Part shown: piece by piece, positions 9,324 to 18,384 of the stretch
Position numbering within the stretch: position 1 is the stretch's first letter
Layout: every line of letters begins with the position of its first letter
NCBI GenBank assembly: GCA_017417315.1
Contig: JAFPZK010000037.1
Coordinates: 1-64,000 of the forward strand
Length of the DNA: 64,000 nucleotides
Direction of reading: 5' to 3'
DNA from: Bacteroidales bacterium
GTDB lineage: Bacteria; Bacteroidota; Bacteroidia; Bacteroidales; UBA3824
Notes under the pieces: model-generated
Told to the model about the DNA's origin: nothing
What the model saw: only the letters and a program-made list of their open reading frames with translations
Databases searched by the model: none
Translations under genes and position numbers: made by a program

Positions 9324-9331
9324 TATGTTTG
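9324..9331 (+). promoter_or_regulatory. Promoter -7 box of the nucleic-acid uptake operon
   Basis: TATGTTTG directly after the hairpin T-tract and 23 nt before the ATG at 9355. The -33 region is occupied by the hairpin and has no good TTTG. Confidence 0.45.
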
Positions 9332-9354
9332 TGCAAAATTTTTTTTCAACAACA

Positions 9355-11913
9355 ATGCGCAAACAAATCATCATACTTTCTACTGCGCTTTTAACGGGTC
9401 ATATCCTGAAAGCGCAAGAAGCCGACACTCTTAAAACTAACGAAGACGGCCCACAATTAGACGAGTCTTCGTTTACGTTTACGGAATCGCAACTCGACGA
9501 GGACGAGAGCGACAGTCGGCAGTCAACGGTTTTGAGTTCTGCCTCCAACGTATTTTCCTCTAATGCTGGAATGAAATTTTCACCTGCAAACTACCGTTTC
9601 AGAGGCTTGGACAACAAGTACAACGAAGTGTATATCAACGGAGTACGCATGAACGATGTTGAACGCGGATATTTCCGTTTTTCGCAAATCGGCGGAATAA
9701 ACAACATCATCAGAAACAGCGATTATTCTCTGCCTTTCGAGAGCAACAATTACTGTTATTCAGATATCAGCGGCTCGGTAAACTATGACGTAAGAGCCTC
9801 CAAAATCGCACAAGGCAACAAAATTTCCGCTTCGCTCGCCAACCGCACTTACACGGGGCGTCTGATGTACACTTACGGCAGCGGTGTCAACAAAAACGGC
9901 TGGGCATTTGCAGGAAACCTCACAGGACGTTACGCTTCGATTGACGGTTTCAAAAATATGGAAGGTGCGTTTTATAATTCACTCTCTTATTATATAGGTG
10001 TCGAAAAAATTATCAACTCTTTCAACCAAATTTCTTTATGCACTTTCGGAAACCCGACGATGAGAGGGTCAAGAGGTGCGTCAACGGACGAGGCTTATTT
10101 TCTTGCAGGCTCAAATAATTACAACCCGTATTTAGGTTATTACATGGGACAGTCAAGAAATTCAAGGGTGGTCAGGGATTATGCTCCTACAACTATTCTC
10201 ACTTGGGATAATTGTCCGAACGACAAAATGAAAGTCTCGACCTCTGCATTTATAGTCTATTCAAAAAATTCTACGACGAAACTCTCTTACAGCGGCGCAA
10301 CAAATCCCGCTCCCGATTATTACAGCAAACTTCCGTCCAATTTTTTCAACGCTTACAACCCGGAAGACAGTCAGCACAGAACCGCTGTCGATTTGGAAAA
10401 CTGGAACACCGCTTACAATTATTGGACTTCGTCAGTTAACAACCGTTACATTAATTTCGATGCCTTATATTACGCTAATCAAGCCTCTAACATAAACGGT
10501 GAAGACGCTGTTTATTTTATGCCGGAGGTTCATACCGACAGACTTTCAGGCGGAGTGGCAACAAACGTTAGATACAGTCTCGGAGTAAATTCTGCTCTTA
10601 ATTTCGGCGGAAATCTTACACGAACCAAAAGTATGCACTATCAAACAATGTACGATTTGCTCGGAGCAAAATATTTTCATAACACAAACAGTTATGCCTT
10701 AGGTGATTATCCTTCGTATGCGATGCAGGTTCAGTACGATTATCGCTACCCCGACAAAGAAATAAAAGAAGGCGATATTTACGGCTATGATTATAATATT
10801 TTTGTTGACAACCTTTCCGGCTGGTTGGCATACACTCTTGACAAAGGAGGATTTCATTATTACGCTGCCGCAAAAGCAAGTTATACGGATATGTTCAGAG
10901 AAGGCAAAATGCAGAACGGTTTTGCGCCTAACAATTCTTACGGACGTTCCAGAAAGGCTTATTTCGGTGACGGAGGCGGCAAGGCGGGCGTAACCGTTAA
11001 CCTCGGAAAAGGACACGCAGCAGACTTAGGTTTCGGTTACGAATGGAAAACCCCGACCGCAAATTCGGTTTTCTTATCGCCGGAGGTCAACAACAATTTT
11101 GTCAAAAACTTAAAATGTGAAAATATCCTTTCAGGGCAATTCTCTTACGCATATTCAGGCTCGAAAATAAACGCAAACCTCACCGCTTATTACAACAAAA
11201 TCACCGACGCTTCAAAATGGACATGCTTTTATGATGACAACGAACATTCTTTTTCATACGTGTCGATGACGGGTATCGAAAAAGAATACTACGGTGCTGA
11301 ATTAGGCATCAGAATAAAAGTGCTTTCTAATTTGGAATTTCTCGCCTTAGGCGCAATCAGCGAGGCAAAATATATAAGCGACTGCAATGCCGTTTCAATG
11401 CAGTCTAATTCAGCCACTTATTCACAAGACATTGTCGCCTCAAAAGGTATGAGAGAAGACGGAACGCCGCTTAGTATCGGCTCGTTAGGAATAAGTTACA
11501 ACGTAAAAGGCTGGTTTATAGAGTTGACGGGAAATTATTACGAGAGAATTTACCTCTCGTTTTCGCCCCTGACACGGTACAAAAATTCGGCAACCAACAA
11601 GAATTTAATTGACGAAAACGGTAATTTCAACGCTCCCGAACAGGCAAAAGGCGAAGGCGGTTTTATGCTTGACGGTTCAATCGGCAAAAACCTCAGACTA
11701 AAAAAAGGCAGTTTGTATGTCGGTCTTATGGTCGCAAACATTCTCAACAACACCAATATTTGCACCGGCGGTTACGAACAAAACCGTACTGACAGAACTT
11801 ACAACGAATCAAAAAATCAAATCACTGACAAAGCATACGTGTTTTCTCAAAATCCCAAAAAATATTACGCTTGGGGCGTTAACGGTATGCTGAACTTGGT
11901 TTACAAATTCTAA
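9355..11913 (+). CDS. TonB-dependent-receptor-like outer membrane beta-barrel
   Basis: An 852-aa outer membrane protein with signal peptide (MRKQIIILSTALL to KAQ). It lacks the N-terminal carboxypeptidase-regulatory domain of SusC. A plug-like region follows an acidic linker (FRFSQIGGINNIIR near residue 110), then a long stretch of alternating aromatic barrel strands, ending in the barrel-type NLVYKF. I used the ATG at 9355; the frame is open 69 codons further upstream, but that part crosses the promoter and hairpin. First gene of an operon with a DUF5689 lipoprotein, a large repeat lipoprotein and a nuclease. Likely role, by inference: import of a macromolecule or its breakdown products, possibly oligonucleotides. 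Confidence 0.8.
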   Translation: MRKQIIILSTALLTGHILKAQEADTLKTNEDGPQLDESSFTFTESQLDEDESDSRQSTVLSSASNVFSSNAGMKFSPANYRFRGLDNKYNEVYINGVRMNDVERGYFRFSQIGGINNIIRNSDYSLPFESNNYCYSDISGSVNYDVRASKIAQGNKISASLANRTYTGRLMYTYGSGVNKNGWAFAGNLTGRYASIDGFKNMEGAFYNSLSYYIGVEKIINSFNQISLCTFGNPTMRGSRGASTDEAYFLAGSNNYNPYLGYYMGQSRNSRVVRDYAPTTILTWDNCPNDKMKVSTSAFIVYSKNSTTKLSYSGATNPAPDYYSKLPSNFFNAYNPEDSQHRTAVDLENWNTAYNYWTSSVNNRYINFDALYYANQASNINGEDAVYFMPEVHTDRLSGGVATNVRYSLGVNSALNFGGNLTRTKSMHYQTMYDLLGAKYFHNTNSYALGDYPSYAMQVQYDYRYPDKEIKEGDIYGYDYNIFVDNLSGWLAYTLDKGGFHYYAAAKASYTDMFREGKMQNGFAPNNSYGRSRKAYFGDGGGKAGVTVNLGKGHAADLGFGYEWKTPTANSVFLSPEVNNNFVKNLKCENILSGQFSYAYSGSKINANLTAYYNKITDASKWTCFYDDNEHSFSYVSMTGIEKEYYGAELGIRIKVLSNLEFLALGAISEAKYISDCNAVSMQSNSATYSQDIVASKGMREDGTPLSIGSLGISYNVKGWFIELTGNYYERIYLSFSPLTRYKNSATNKNLIDENGNFNAPEQAKGEGGFMLDGSIGKNLRLKKGSLYVGLMVANILNNTNICTGGYEQNRTDRTYNESKNQITDKAYVFSQNPKKYYAWGVNGMLNLVYKF

Positions 11914-11929
11914 AAAAAAACAGAAAAAA

Positions 11930-12751
11930 ATGCTGAAAAAATTTTTTACCATATTAGCAATCGCCGCCTCGATAATCTCCTGTGGCGAAAAAGACGAGGA
12001 TTTAGGCGAGGATTATTTTCTCGACCCTAAAAATTTCCCCTACGGCAATAACACGATTGTATGTCAAAACATCATATCAATCAAGGAATTAAAGGAGAAA
12101 TATTCAGAGGTTATTTCAACAAGCAAAGCCGCTGAAATTCTCGATGACATTCAAATCCGTGGAATCATCACCGGCAACGACATCGAATCTAATTTAGCAA
12201 ATCAGGTTTCGCTTCAAGATGCAACCGGCGGCATAATGCTGAGCATTCAAGATAACGGACTGTTCACTTATCTTCCCGTCGGACAAGAAATAGTTGTCAA
12301 CTTAAAAGATTTGTACATAGGCGGTTACGGCAAAATGCCGCAAATAGGTGCGCCTTACAACAATTCAATCGGAAGAATGAACAAAATTCTCTGGCAACAA
12401 CATTTCAGAATTTTGGCCTTGCCTGATACTTCAAAAGTAAAAGCAAAAGAAATAAATTCAGCCTCAGAACTCTCGGAAGACGATTTAGGAACGCTTATCA
12501 CGTTAAAAAACGTCTCTTTCAAAGACTCTGACGGAAGGGCTGTTTTTGCACCCTCAGATACTTACGAAAACAGATTTCTAAACGAACAGCAATATTCCAC
12601 TAATTTTGTGGTCAGAACAAGCGGACTTTACGCCAAATTTGCAAAAGAACCGATGCCGCAAGGTAAAGTGGACTTAACGGCGGTTTTTACCCGTTACAAC
12701 AACACTTGGCAACTGTTAATCCGCACTTATTCTGATGTCAAAGTTTTATAA
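11930..12751 (+). CDS. DUF5689-domain surface lipoprotein
   Basis: A 273-aa lipoprotein (lipobox ending in Ser-Cys near residue 18, followed by a charged GEKDEDLGEDY export-type segment). The DUF5689 domain starts near residue 45 with the ISIKELKEKY segment; IQIRGIITGND and VSLQDATGGIMLSIQD are OB-fold-like nucleic-acid-binding-type strands. Sixteen bp after the barrel gene and 29 bp before the repeat lipoprotein, clearly one operon. DUF5689 proteins recur next to secreted nucleases in Bacteroidota, so a nucleic-acid-binding surface role is plausible but not shown. Confidence 0.8.
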   Translation: MLKKFFTILAIAASIISCGEKDEDLGEDYFLDPKNFPYGNNTIVCQNIISIKELKEKYSEVISTSKAAEILDDIQIRGIITGNDIESNLANQVSLQDATGGIMLSIQDNGLFTYLPVGQEIVVNLKDLYIGGYGKMPQIGAPYNNSIGRMNKILWQQHFRILALPDTSKVKAKEINSASELSEDDLGTLITLKNVSFKDSDGRAVFAPSDTYENRFLNEQQYSTNFVVRTSGLYAKFAKEPMPQGKVDLTAVFTRYNNTWQLLIRTYSDVKVL

Positions 12752-12780
12752 AACGATAATTATTACAAAAATATAAAAAC

Positions 12781-15700
12781 ATGAAAAAATTATTATACTA
12801 TTCAGTTTTGGCAGGCATTGCCTCAGCCGCATTTTTTGCGTGCGTTGACACTCACGATGTCCTGCCATACGTTGATCCTAACTACCAATATCAAAAGGAT
12901 CAGGAAAAAGCCGGACAATTAGAAGAAGGAACTTTTATTTCAGAAAAGTTTTCTTCGAGTTTAGGCACGTGCGTTTCGGTTTCCGACAACGAAAAAGTCA
13001 ATTATACGATAGACTTTTCAACGGCAAAAGTTACGGGAAACGTTAATTCTACTAAAAATGCCGCAACCGTCTATTTGGTTACCCAAACGGTGGATTTGAG
13101 TTCGGCAGAAGAAGCGTACTATACTTTCGAGCATATCATCGCTTACGAAGCCGGTGATTTGTTGCAAGACAAACAGTTTTTGATTTCGTTTGACTACGAT
13201 GGCGACCCCACAAAAGCCACTTGGATTCAACTGCCGATTTCAGCGGTTTTGAACACCGGCAAACCCGCCTCTTGGAACGAATTTGTAAGCACGGCGTTCA
13301 ATCTCCCGAAAGAATATTTGAAAAGCAACGCAACATTTGCTTTTAAATATACTTCCACGACCTCATCGGCTGCAACTTGGGAAATCAAAAACTTTGCGGT
13401 AAAAACAGGCTCAATAACCGAAACCGTCGCTTACGAAAATCCGAAAGTTGAAGAAAGTTCTCCCGAAGAACCGCTTACGGTTGAAAAGGCATTAGCCTCT
13501 GTTACTTCTTCAACACAAAAAAGTTATGTTACGGGCTATATCGTAGGCTATGTTGACGGTCAGAAATTAGCCGAGGGCGCGAAATTTTCAGCCGCTGACT
13601 GCAAAACGGAAAGCAACATCTTAATCGCCGCTACGCCGGAAGAAAAAGACTACAAAAACTGTCTTCCCGTACAACTTCCCGCTAACACCAAACACCGCAC
13701 CGCGCTCAACTTGTCAGCACACAAAGACATCTTAGGAAAAAAAGTTGTTTTAGGCGGTTTTATTCAGTCATATTTTGGCGTTAACGGTCTTAAATCCTTG
13801 TTCTATTCTGCGTTGGAAGGCACTATCATTGACGCTCCCGCCGAAAGCACCGGCTTTGACGGAATGGACAATACTACGGAATTATTAACCGCAATTGACA
13901 TAAAATTCAAAGAAGCGGGCATTGACAAATTCTCGATTTATAACATTAACAAGGCTGACGAATTAGGACACGTTTGGACACCGTCCACGCAATACGGAAT
14001 GGTTGCCAAAGGCTCTGCCGCCGACAACAAAGCATGGCTTATTTCACCGAGAGTTGATGTTTCAAAATGCGAAAAAATAGAGTTTTATTTCAATCATTCG
14101 GCAAACAATTTCCCCGAAGCAGAAGGCGTTGACAAAAAATGCGCAGTTTACGTTTCAAAGGATTACGCAGGCGGCGACCCTACGAAAGCCACTTGGACAA
14201 AACTGAGCGTAGAAAATTGGTCGTCAAACTGGACTTGGGTTGAAAACACTTTCGATTTAACCGAATACAAAGCCGATAATCTTCACATCGCTTTTGAATA
14301 CACCTCTGCCGCAACGGACGGCGACAAAATCGGAACGTTTGAAATCAATGAAGTATATTTAGGAGAAAAACGTGCGCCGGAGGTTCCCGTTTCGGGCTTT
14401 GACGGCGAAAGCACTTTAAAAGCAGCCGCAATACCGTTTGAATACGATTTTAAGACGGAGAAAAAATTTGGTGATTTCTTGGTTTACGACGTTAAACGTT
14501 TCAATTCAAAAGACACTCATATTTGGACGGCAGGTTCATACGGTGCAACGGCGGTTTCGACCAAAGAGGCTGAAAGTTGGTTGATTTCACCGAAATTCAC
14601 CTTAGAAAGCGAAAAAGAATATACGTTAGAGTTCACGAATTGGTACAAAAACGCTGAAAAACCGTCAGAGGTTTTCAAAGCGTATATTTCAGAAAATTTT
14701 GCCGGAGATTTTTCCGCTGCAAAATGGACGGCTTTGGAAATGACTTTCGGCGAGGCAAGCAAAAACAATGACGTTGCACTTGATTTAAGCGCATACGCCG
14801 GAAAAAATATCGTAATCGCTTTTCAATACACCGCTTCACAAGAAGAAAAAGGAACGTTTGAGGTTATAAAAATTTCCTTGAAAGAAGAAGTTAAAAACGA
14901 AGTTCCCGTTTCGGGTTTTGACGGCGAAAGCACGTTGAAATCAGCCCAAATACCTTTTTCATACGATTTTCAGACGGAGAAAAAATTAGGTGATTTCTTG
15001 ATTTACGATGTTAAACGCTTTAAGTCAAAAGACACGCATATCTGGACTGCTGACGAAAAATACGGTGCAAAAGCCGTTTCTACGAAAGAGGCTGAAAGTT
15101 GGTTTATCTCACCGAAATTCACTCTCGAAAGCGGCAAAGAATACGAATTGAAATTCACTAACTCTTATCTGACAGCCGCAAAACCGGCGGAAGTTTTCAA
15201 GGCATACGTTTTGGAAGATTACACTTCTGACCCGTCAAAAGCCACGAAAAAAGCCTTAACAATGGAATTTGCAGCCGAAAAATCAAACAAAGAAAACACG
15301 TTTGATTTAAGCGATTATGCAGGCAAAAACATCGTAATCGCATTTCAATACACATCTTCGGAAGAAGAAAAAGGCACGTTAGAGATTTTAAAATTCTCTT
15401 TGACGGAAACGGTTAAAAACGAAGAGGCTGTTTCAGGCGTTGACCAAACTGCCGGAATAACAGATTTTACGGTTTATGACGTTAAAAAATTTACTTCGGC
15501 AGATGAACATATTTGGAAATCTACCGCCGACGGCATAGCCGCTACCGCAAACAAAGAGTCTGAAAGTTGGTTACTTTCAAAAAGTTTTGCTCTTGAAAGC
15601 GGAAAAGGTTATCAATTAACATTTTCAACAAATACCGACAAAGCCGCAGCCGATGCAAAAAAAGTTTACAAAGCATACGTTTTGAAAAATTACGTCAGCG

Positions 15701-17364
15701 GCAATCCTACCACAGCCGACAAAACGGAAGTAGAAGTATTGTTCAGCAAAGGCAACAACAAGGCTAATGAAATCACCTTAACGAGTTATGCCGGAAATTC
15801 TATCACGATTGCCTTCCAATATACCTCAACGGAAGAAGACAAAGGCAAATTTCAGATTAAGGATTTCAAAGTGGAAGAAATTGTGCCGGAAACTCCCGAG
15901 AAAGGCTTTGACGGCGAAAATACCACAATTACCACAATAGAAACCGCTTCTTTGCCGTATATTCATGACTTCAAAACCCAAAAATTAGCCGATTTCTTGG
16001 TTTATGACATTCAGCGTTATAAATCGAAAGACGCTCATATTTGGGTTGGCGACAATTCGTATGGAGCAAAAGCGACTTCAAAAGAAACGGCTGAAAGTTG
16101 GTTGATTTCTCCGAAGTTTGCCTTGGCAAGCGGCAAAGAATACGAACTTTATTTTACAAACTCTTTCAAAAATGCGGCTAATCCGTCAGAAGTTTATTCG
16201 GCATATATTTCAGAGGATTATTCTGACAATCCCGAAACTGCAACGTGGACAAAACTCTCAATGGAGTTCGGCAGCGCAGAGCAGCCTGAAAAAGAAAATA
16301 AAATAAGTTTGAACGATTACGCCGGAAAATCAGTCGTAATTGCTTTCAAATACACCTCAACCGAAAGCGAAAAAGGCACTTTTGACGTATTTAAATTGTC
16401 AGTAAGCGAAATAATAAAAGATGAGGTTCCCGTTTCGGGTTTTGACGGCGAAAGCACTGTTAAGACTGCTACATTACCGTTCAGTTATGATTTTAAATCA
16501 AAGAAAGCCTTCGGCGACTTTTTAGTTTACGATGTTAAACGTTATGATTCAAAAGACGAGCATATTTGGATTGCGGGTACTTACGGAGCAACCGCCGAGC
16601 CGACCACAGAGTCAGAAAGTTGGCTTATTTCGCCGAAATTCACTCTTGAAAGCGGCAAAGAATATACTTTGAAATTTACAAATTATTACAAAAATACGAC
16701 AACTCCGGCTGAATGTTACGGTGTATATATATCGGAAAATTTTTCTGACAATGTTGCTTCTGCAACTTGGACATCGCTCAATATAACATTTGGAGATGCA
16801 AGTAAAAACAATACCGTAACAGTTGATTTAAGTTCGTATGCAGGAAAAAGTTTTGTAATTGCATTCAAATATACTTCAAGCGAAGAAGTTAAGAGCACGT
16901 TTGAAATTATAAATTTCTCGTTGAAAGAAAATGTTGCAATACAATTTGAAGGCGACGGAACGTATGACAAACCATACACTTGCGCAGATTTATTAAAAAT
17001 GACGGATTTGACAACATCTTCCTCGGATAAAGGATATGTTATGGGATATATAGTAGGAAGTTGTTCTGGAAGTAACATAAACACTGCTAATTTCAATGCC
17101 GACAATCCTTCTACATCAAACTTAATCATAGCAACAAGCCCTAACGAAAAGGATTACTCGCAATGTGTTTCAGTAAAACCATCGTCAAATACAATAAAAT
17201 CATTAATATTAGTAACATCTAATAATATAGGTAAAAAGGTGATTTTATACGGTACTATAAAATCATATTTGAGTACAAGCGGTCTTAATACTGCAACATA
17301 CGCAGAATTATATTCTGACGGAACATCAGACCCGCAAACAGCCGGCACCAAACCCACAAATTAA
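12781..17364 (+). CDS. Giant lipoprotein with repeated choice-of-anchor J modules
   Basis: A 1527-aa protein with a lipoprotein signal (FFACVD near residue 20). Layout by eye: N-terminal beta domain (about 45-215), a DUF6359-like OB-type domain (about 230-350, KSYVTGYIVGYVDG), then six anchor-J-like modules starting near residues 355, 535, 709, 883, 1036 and 1215, and a second DUF6359-like domain (about 1390-1527, KGYVMGYIVGSCSG). Each module carries FGDFLVYDVKR, HIW, AESWLISPKFTLESGKEY, IVIAFQYTS and a G-T/S-F/L-E-I ending. The modules have a jelly-roll, ligand-binding look. Third gene of the operon, followed by a hairpin and the nuclease. Likely a long surface receptor that presents or captures substrate; the ligand is unknown. 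Confidence 0.8.
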   Translation: MKKLLYYSVLAGIASAAFFACVDTHDVLPYVDPNYQYQKDQEKAGQLEEGTFISEKFSSSLGTCVSVSDNEKVNYTIDFSTAKVTGNVNSTKNAATVYLVTQTVDLSSAEEAYYTFEHIIAYEAGDLLQDKQFLISFDYDGDPTKATWIQLPISAVLNTGKPASWNEFVSTAFNLPKEYLKSNATFAFKYTSTTSSAATWEIKNFAVKTGSITETVAYENPKVEESSPEEPLTVEKALASVTSSTQKSYVTGYIVGYVDGQKLAEGAKFSAADCKTESNILIAATPEEKDYKNCLPVQLPANTKHRTALNLSAHKDILGKKVVLGGFIQSYFGVNGLKSLFYSALEGTIIDAPAESTGFDGMDNTTELLTAIDIKFKEAGIDKFSIYNINKADELGHVWTPSTQYGMVAKGSAADNKAWLISPRVDVSKCEKIEFYFNHSANNFPEAEGVDKKCAVYVSKDYAGGDPTKATWTKLSVENWSSNWTWVENTFDLTEYKADNLHIAFEYTSAATDGDKIGTFEINEVYLGEKRAPEVPVSGFDGESTLKAAAIPFEYDFKTEKKFGDFLVYDVKRFNSKDTHIWTAGSYGATAVSTKEAESWLISPKFTLESEKEYTLEFTNWYKNAEKPSEVFKAYISENFAGDFSAAKWTALEMTFGEASKNNDVALDLSAYAGKNIVIAFQYTASQEEKGTFEVIKISLKEEVKNEVPVSGFDGESTLKSAQIPFSYDFQTEKKLGDFLIYDVKRFKSKDTHIWTADEKYGAKAVSTKEAESWFISPKFTLESGKEYELKFTNSYLTAAKPAEVFKAYVLEDYTSDPSKATKKALTMEFAAEKSNKENTFDLSDYAGKNIVIAFQYTSSEEEKGTLEILKFSLTETVKNEEAVSGVDQTAGITDFTVYDVKKFTSADEHIWKSTADGIAATANKESESWLLSKSFALESGKGYQLTFSTNTDKAAADAKKVYKAYVLKNYVSGNPTTADKTEVEVLFSKGNNKANEITLTSYAGNSITIAFQYTSTEEDKGKFQIKDFKVEEIVPETPEKGFDGENTTITTIETASLPYIHDFKTQKLADFLVYDIQRYKSKDAHIWVGDNSYGAKATSKETAESWLISPKFALASGKEYELYFTNSFKNAANPSEVYSAYISEDYSDNPETATWTKLSMEFGSAEQPEKENKISLNDYAGKSVVIAFKYTSTESEKGTFDVFKLSVSEIIKDEVPVSGFDGESTVKTATLPFSYDFKSKKAFGDFLVYDVKRYDSKDEHIWIAGTYGATAEPTTESESWLISPKFTLESGKEYTLKFTNYYKNTTTPAECYGVYISENFSDNVASATWTSLNITFGDASKNNTVTVDLSSYAGKSFVIAFKYTSSEEVKSTFEIINFSLKENVAIQFEGDGTYDKPYTCADLLKMTDLTTSSSDKGYVMGYIVGSCSGSNINTANFNADNPSTSNLIIATSPNEKDYSQCVSVKPSSNTIKSLILVTSNNIGKKVILYGTIKSYLSTSGLNTATYAELYSDGTSDPQTAGTKPTN
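14386..16930 (+). repeat. Tandem in-gene repeats of about 520 bp
   Basis: Modules 2, 3 and 6 of the giant lipoprotein start with nearly identical DNA (GTTCCCGTTTCGGG then TTTGACGGCGAAAGCAC) near 14386, 14902 and 16426. The unit is about 520 bp. Modules 4 and 5 are more divergent, and module 4 is shorter. The pattern fits expansion by unequal recombination. Confidence 0.8.
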
Positions 17365-17377
17365 TTTTATTTTCCCC

Positions 17378-17411
17378 GTCGAGACGTTGTGTGCAACGTC
17401 TCGACATTTTT
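17378..17411 (+). terminator. Hairpin between the repeat lipoprotein and nuclease genes
   Basis: A perfect 11-bp stem GTCGAGACGTT (17378-17388) with 17395-17405, loop GTGTGC, followed by ATTTTTAATTTTT. It can act as a rightward terminator or partial attenuator before the nuclease gene. The GAGACGTT palindrome resembles the short dispersed palindromes common in Bacteroidota genomes. Confidence 0.6.
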
Positions 17412-17433
17412 AATTTTTATAAAAAAAACAATC

Positions 17434-18306
17434 ATGAAAAAAATTATAATATTATCTTTTGTTGCGGTTTTGATTTCTTCGTGTGCAAAAGTCCCTGACA
17501 ACGACATCGAAATCGTCGAAAACAAAAACTATACACCAACGGTTGAAAATTCCGACTACGCAACCCGTATCGAATGTCCGAAAATCAAAGGCGGAAACAA
17601 TCTCCTTATTGTCAAAAAAGATTCAGAATACGGTGTTAACTACATGTTGGAATGGGATTGCGACAAAAAAGCGCAACGTTGGACGGCGTATCAAATGCAC
17701 AAAGGCAATTCAGCGAGCAACGTTTCACGCAGCGGTGATGACGCTTGGCACGAAGATGAGGACATTCCGGCAGAATACCGCTCTACTTATGAAGATTATC
17801 GTTACAGCGGTTTTGACAGGGGACACCTCTGCCCTTCGGCTGACAGGTTGCAATCAAAAGAGATGAACCGTCAGACTTTCTGCTATTCTAATATGCACCC
17901 TCAATACAACGCCCTTAACGCTTTTATTTGGGCTGACATGGAAAACAAAGTAAGGTCTTGGAACAGAAACGATTTCCGCGATACGCTCTACGTCGTAAAA
18001 GGCGGAACTATTGACAACGAAAGCCAAATTTTTGATTTCAAGACCCATGACGATTACGGTTTGATAATTCCGAAATACTTTTTTATGGCTGTTTTATGCT
18101 TAAAAGACGGCAAATATAAGGCTCTCGGTTTTTGGATTGAACACAAAAGCAGTTATTCTGACAGCGAGCAAAAAAGCATAAAACAATATGCCGTCTCGAT
18201 TGACCAGTTAGAAACTTTTACGGGATTAGACTTTTTCTGCAATCTTGACAAAACGGTTCAAGAGGCGGCAGAAAAAGAAACGATAATTTCTGAGTGGGGT
18301 TTTTAA
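17434..18306 (+). CDS. DNA/RNA non-specific endonuclease lipoprotein (NUC1, beta-beta-alpha metal)
   Basis: A 290-aa lipoprotein (VLISSCAK lipobox near residue 15). The NUC1 domain covers about residues 60-285, with the catalytic motif DRGHLCPSADR near residue 130 (His is the general base; the NMHPQYNALNAFIW segment supplies the metal Asn). NUC1 enzymes cut single- and double-stranded DNA and RNA. ATG chosen because the signal peptide starts there; an upstream GTG lies inside the hairpin. Its position 69 bp behind the barrel/DUF5689/repeat operon makes it the likely degradative enzyme of a surface nucleic-acid system. The intergenic hairpin may lower its expression. Confidence 0.9.
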   Translation: MKKIIILSFVAVLISSCAKVPDNDIEIVENKNYTPTVENSDYATRIECPKIKGGNNLLIVKKDSEYGVNYMLEWDCDKKAQRWTAYQMHKGNSASNVSRSGDDAWHEDEDIPAEYRSTYEDYRYSGFDRGHLCPSADRLQSKEMNRQTFCYSNMHPQYNALNAFIWADMENKVRSWNRNDFRDTLYVVKGGTIDNESQIFDFKTHDDYGLIIPKYFFMAVLCLKDGKYKALGFWIEHKSSYSDSEQKSIKQYAVSIDQLETFTGLDFFCNLDKTVQEAAEKETIISEWGF

Positions 18307-18326
18307 TTTTTTTTTAACAATAAAAC

Positions 18327-18358
18327 TTTGTTTTTTAGAGGTAAAGACCGTATCTTTG
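18327..18358 (+). promoter_or_regulatory. Promoter of the class II aldolase-like gene
   Basis: TTTG (18327-18330), 20 nt, TATCTTTG (18351-18358), about 26 nt before the ATG at 18385. It separates this gene from the nuclease operon and shows that the longer open frame (from 18328) is not the true start. Confidence 0.7.
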
Positions 18359-18384
18359 CAGCAAAAAATCGGGAATTAAAAAAT

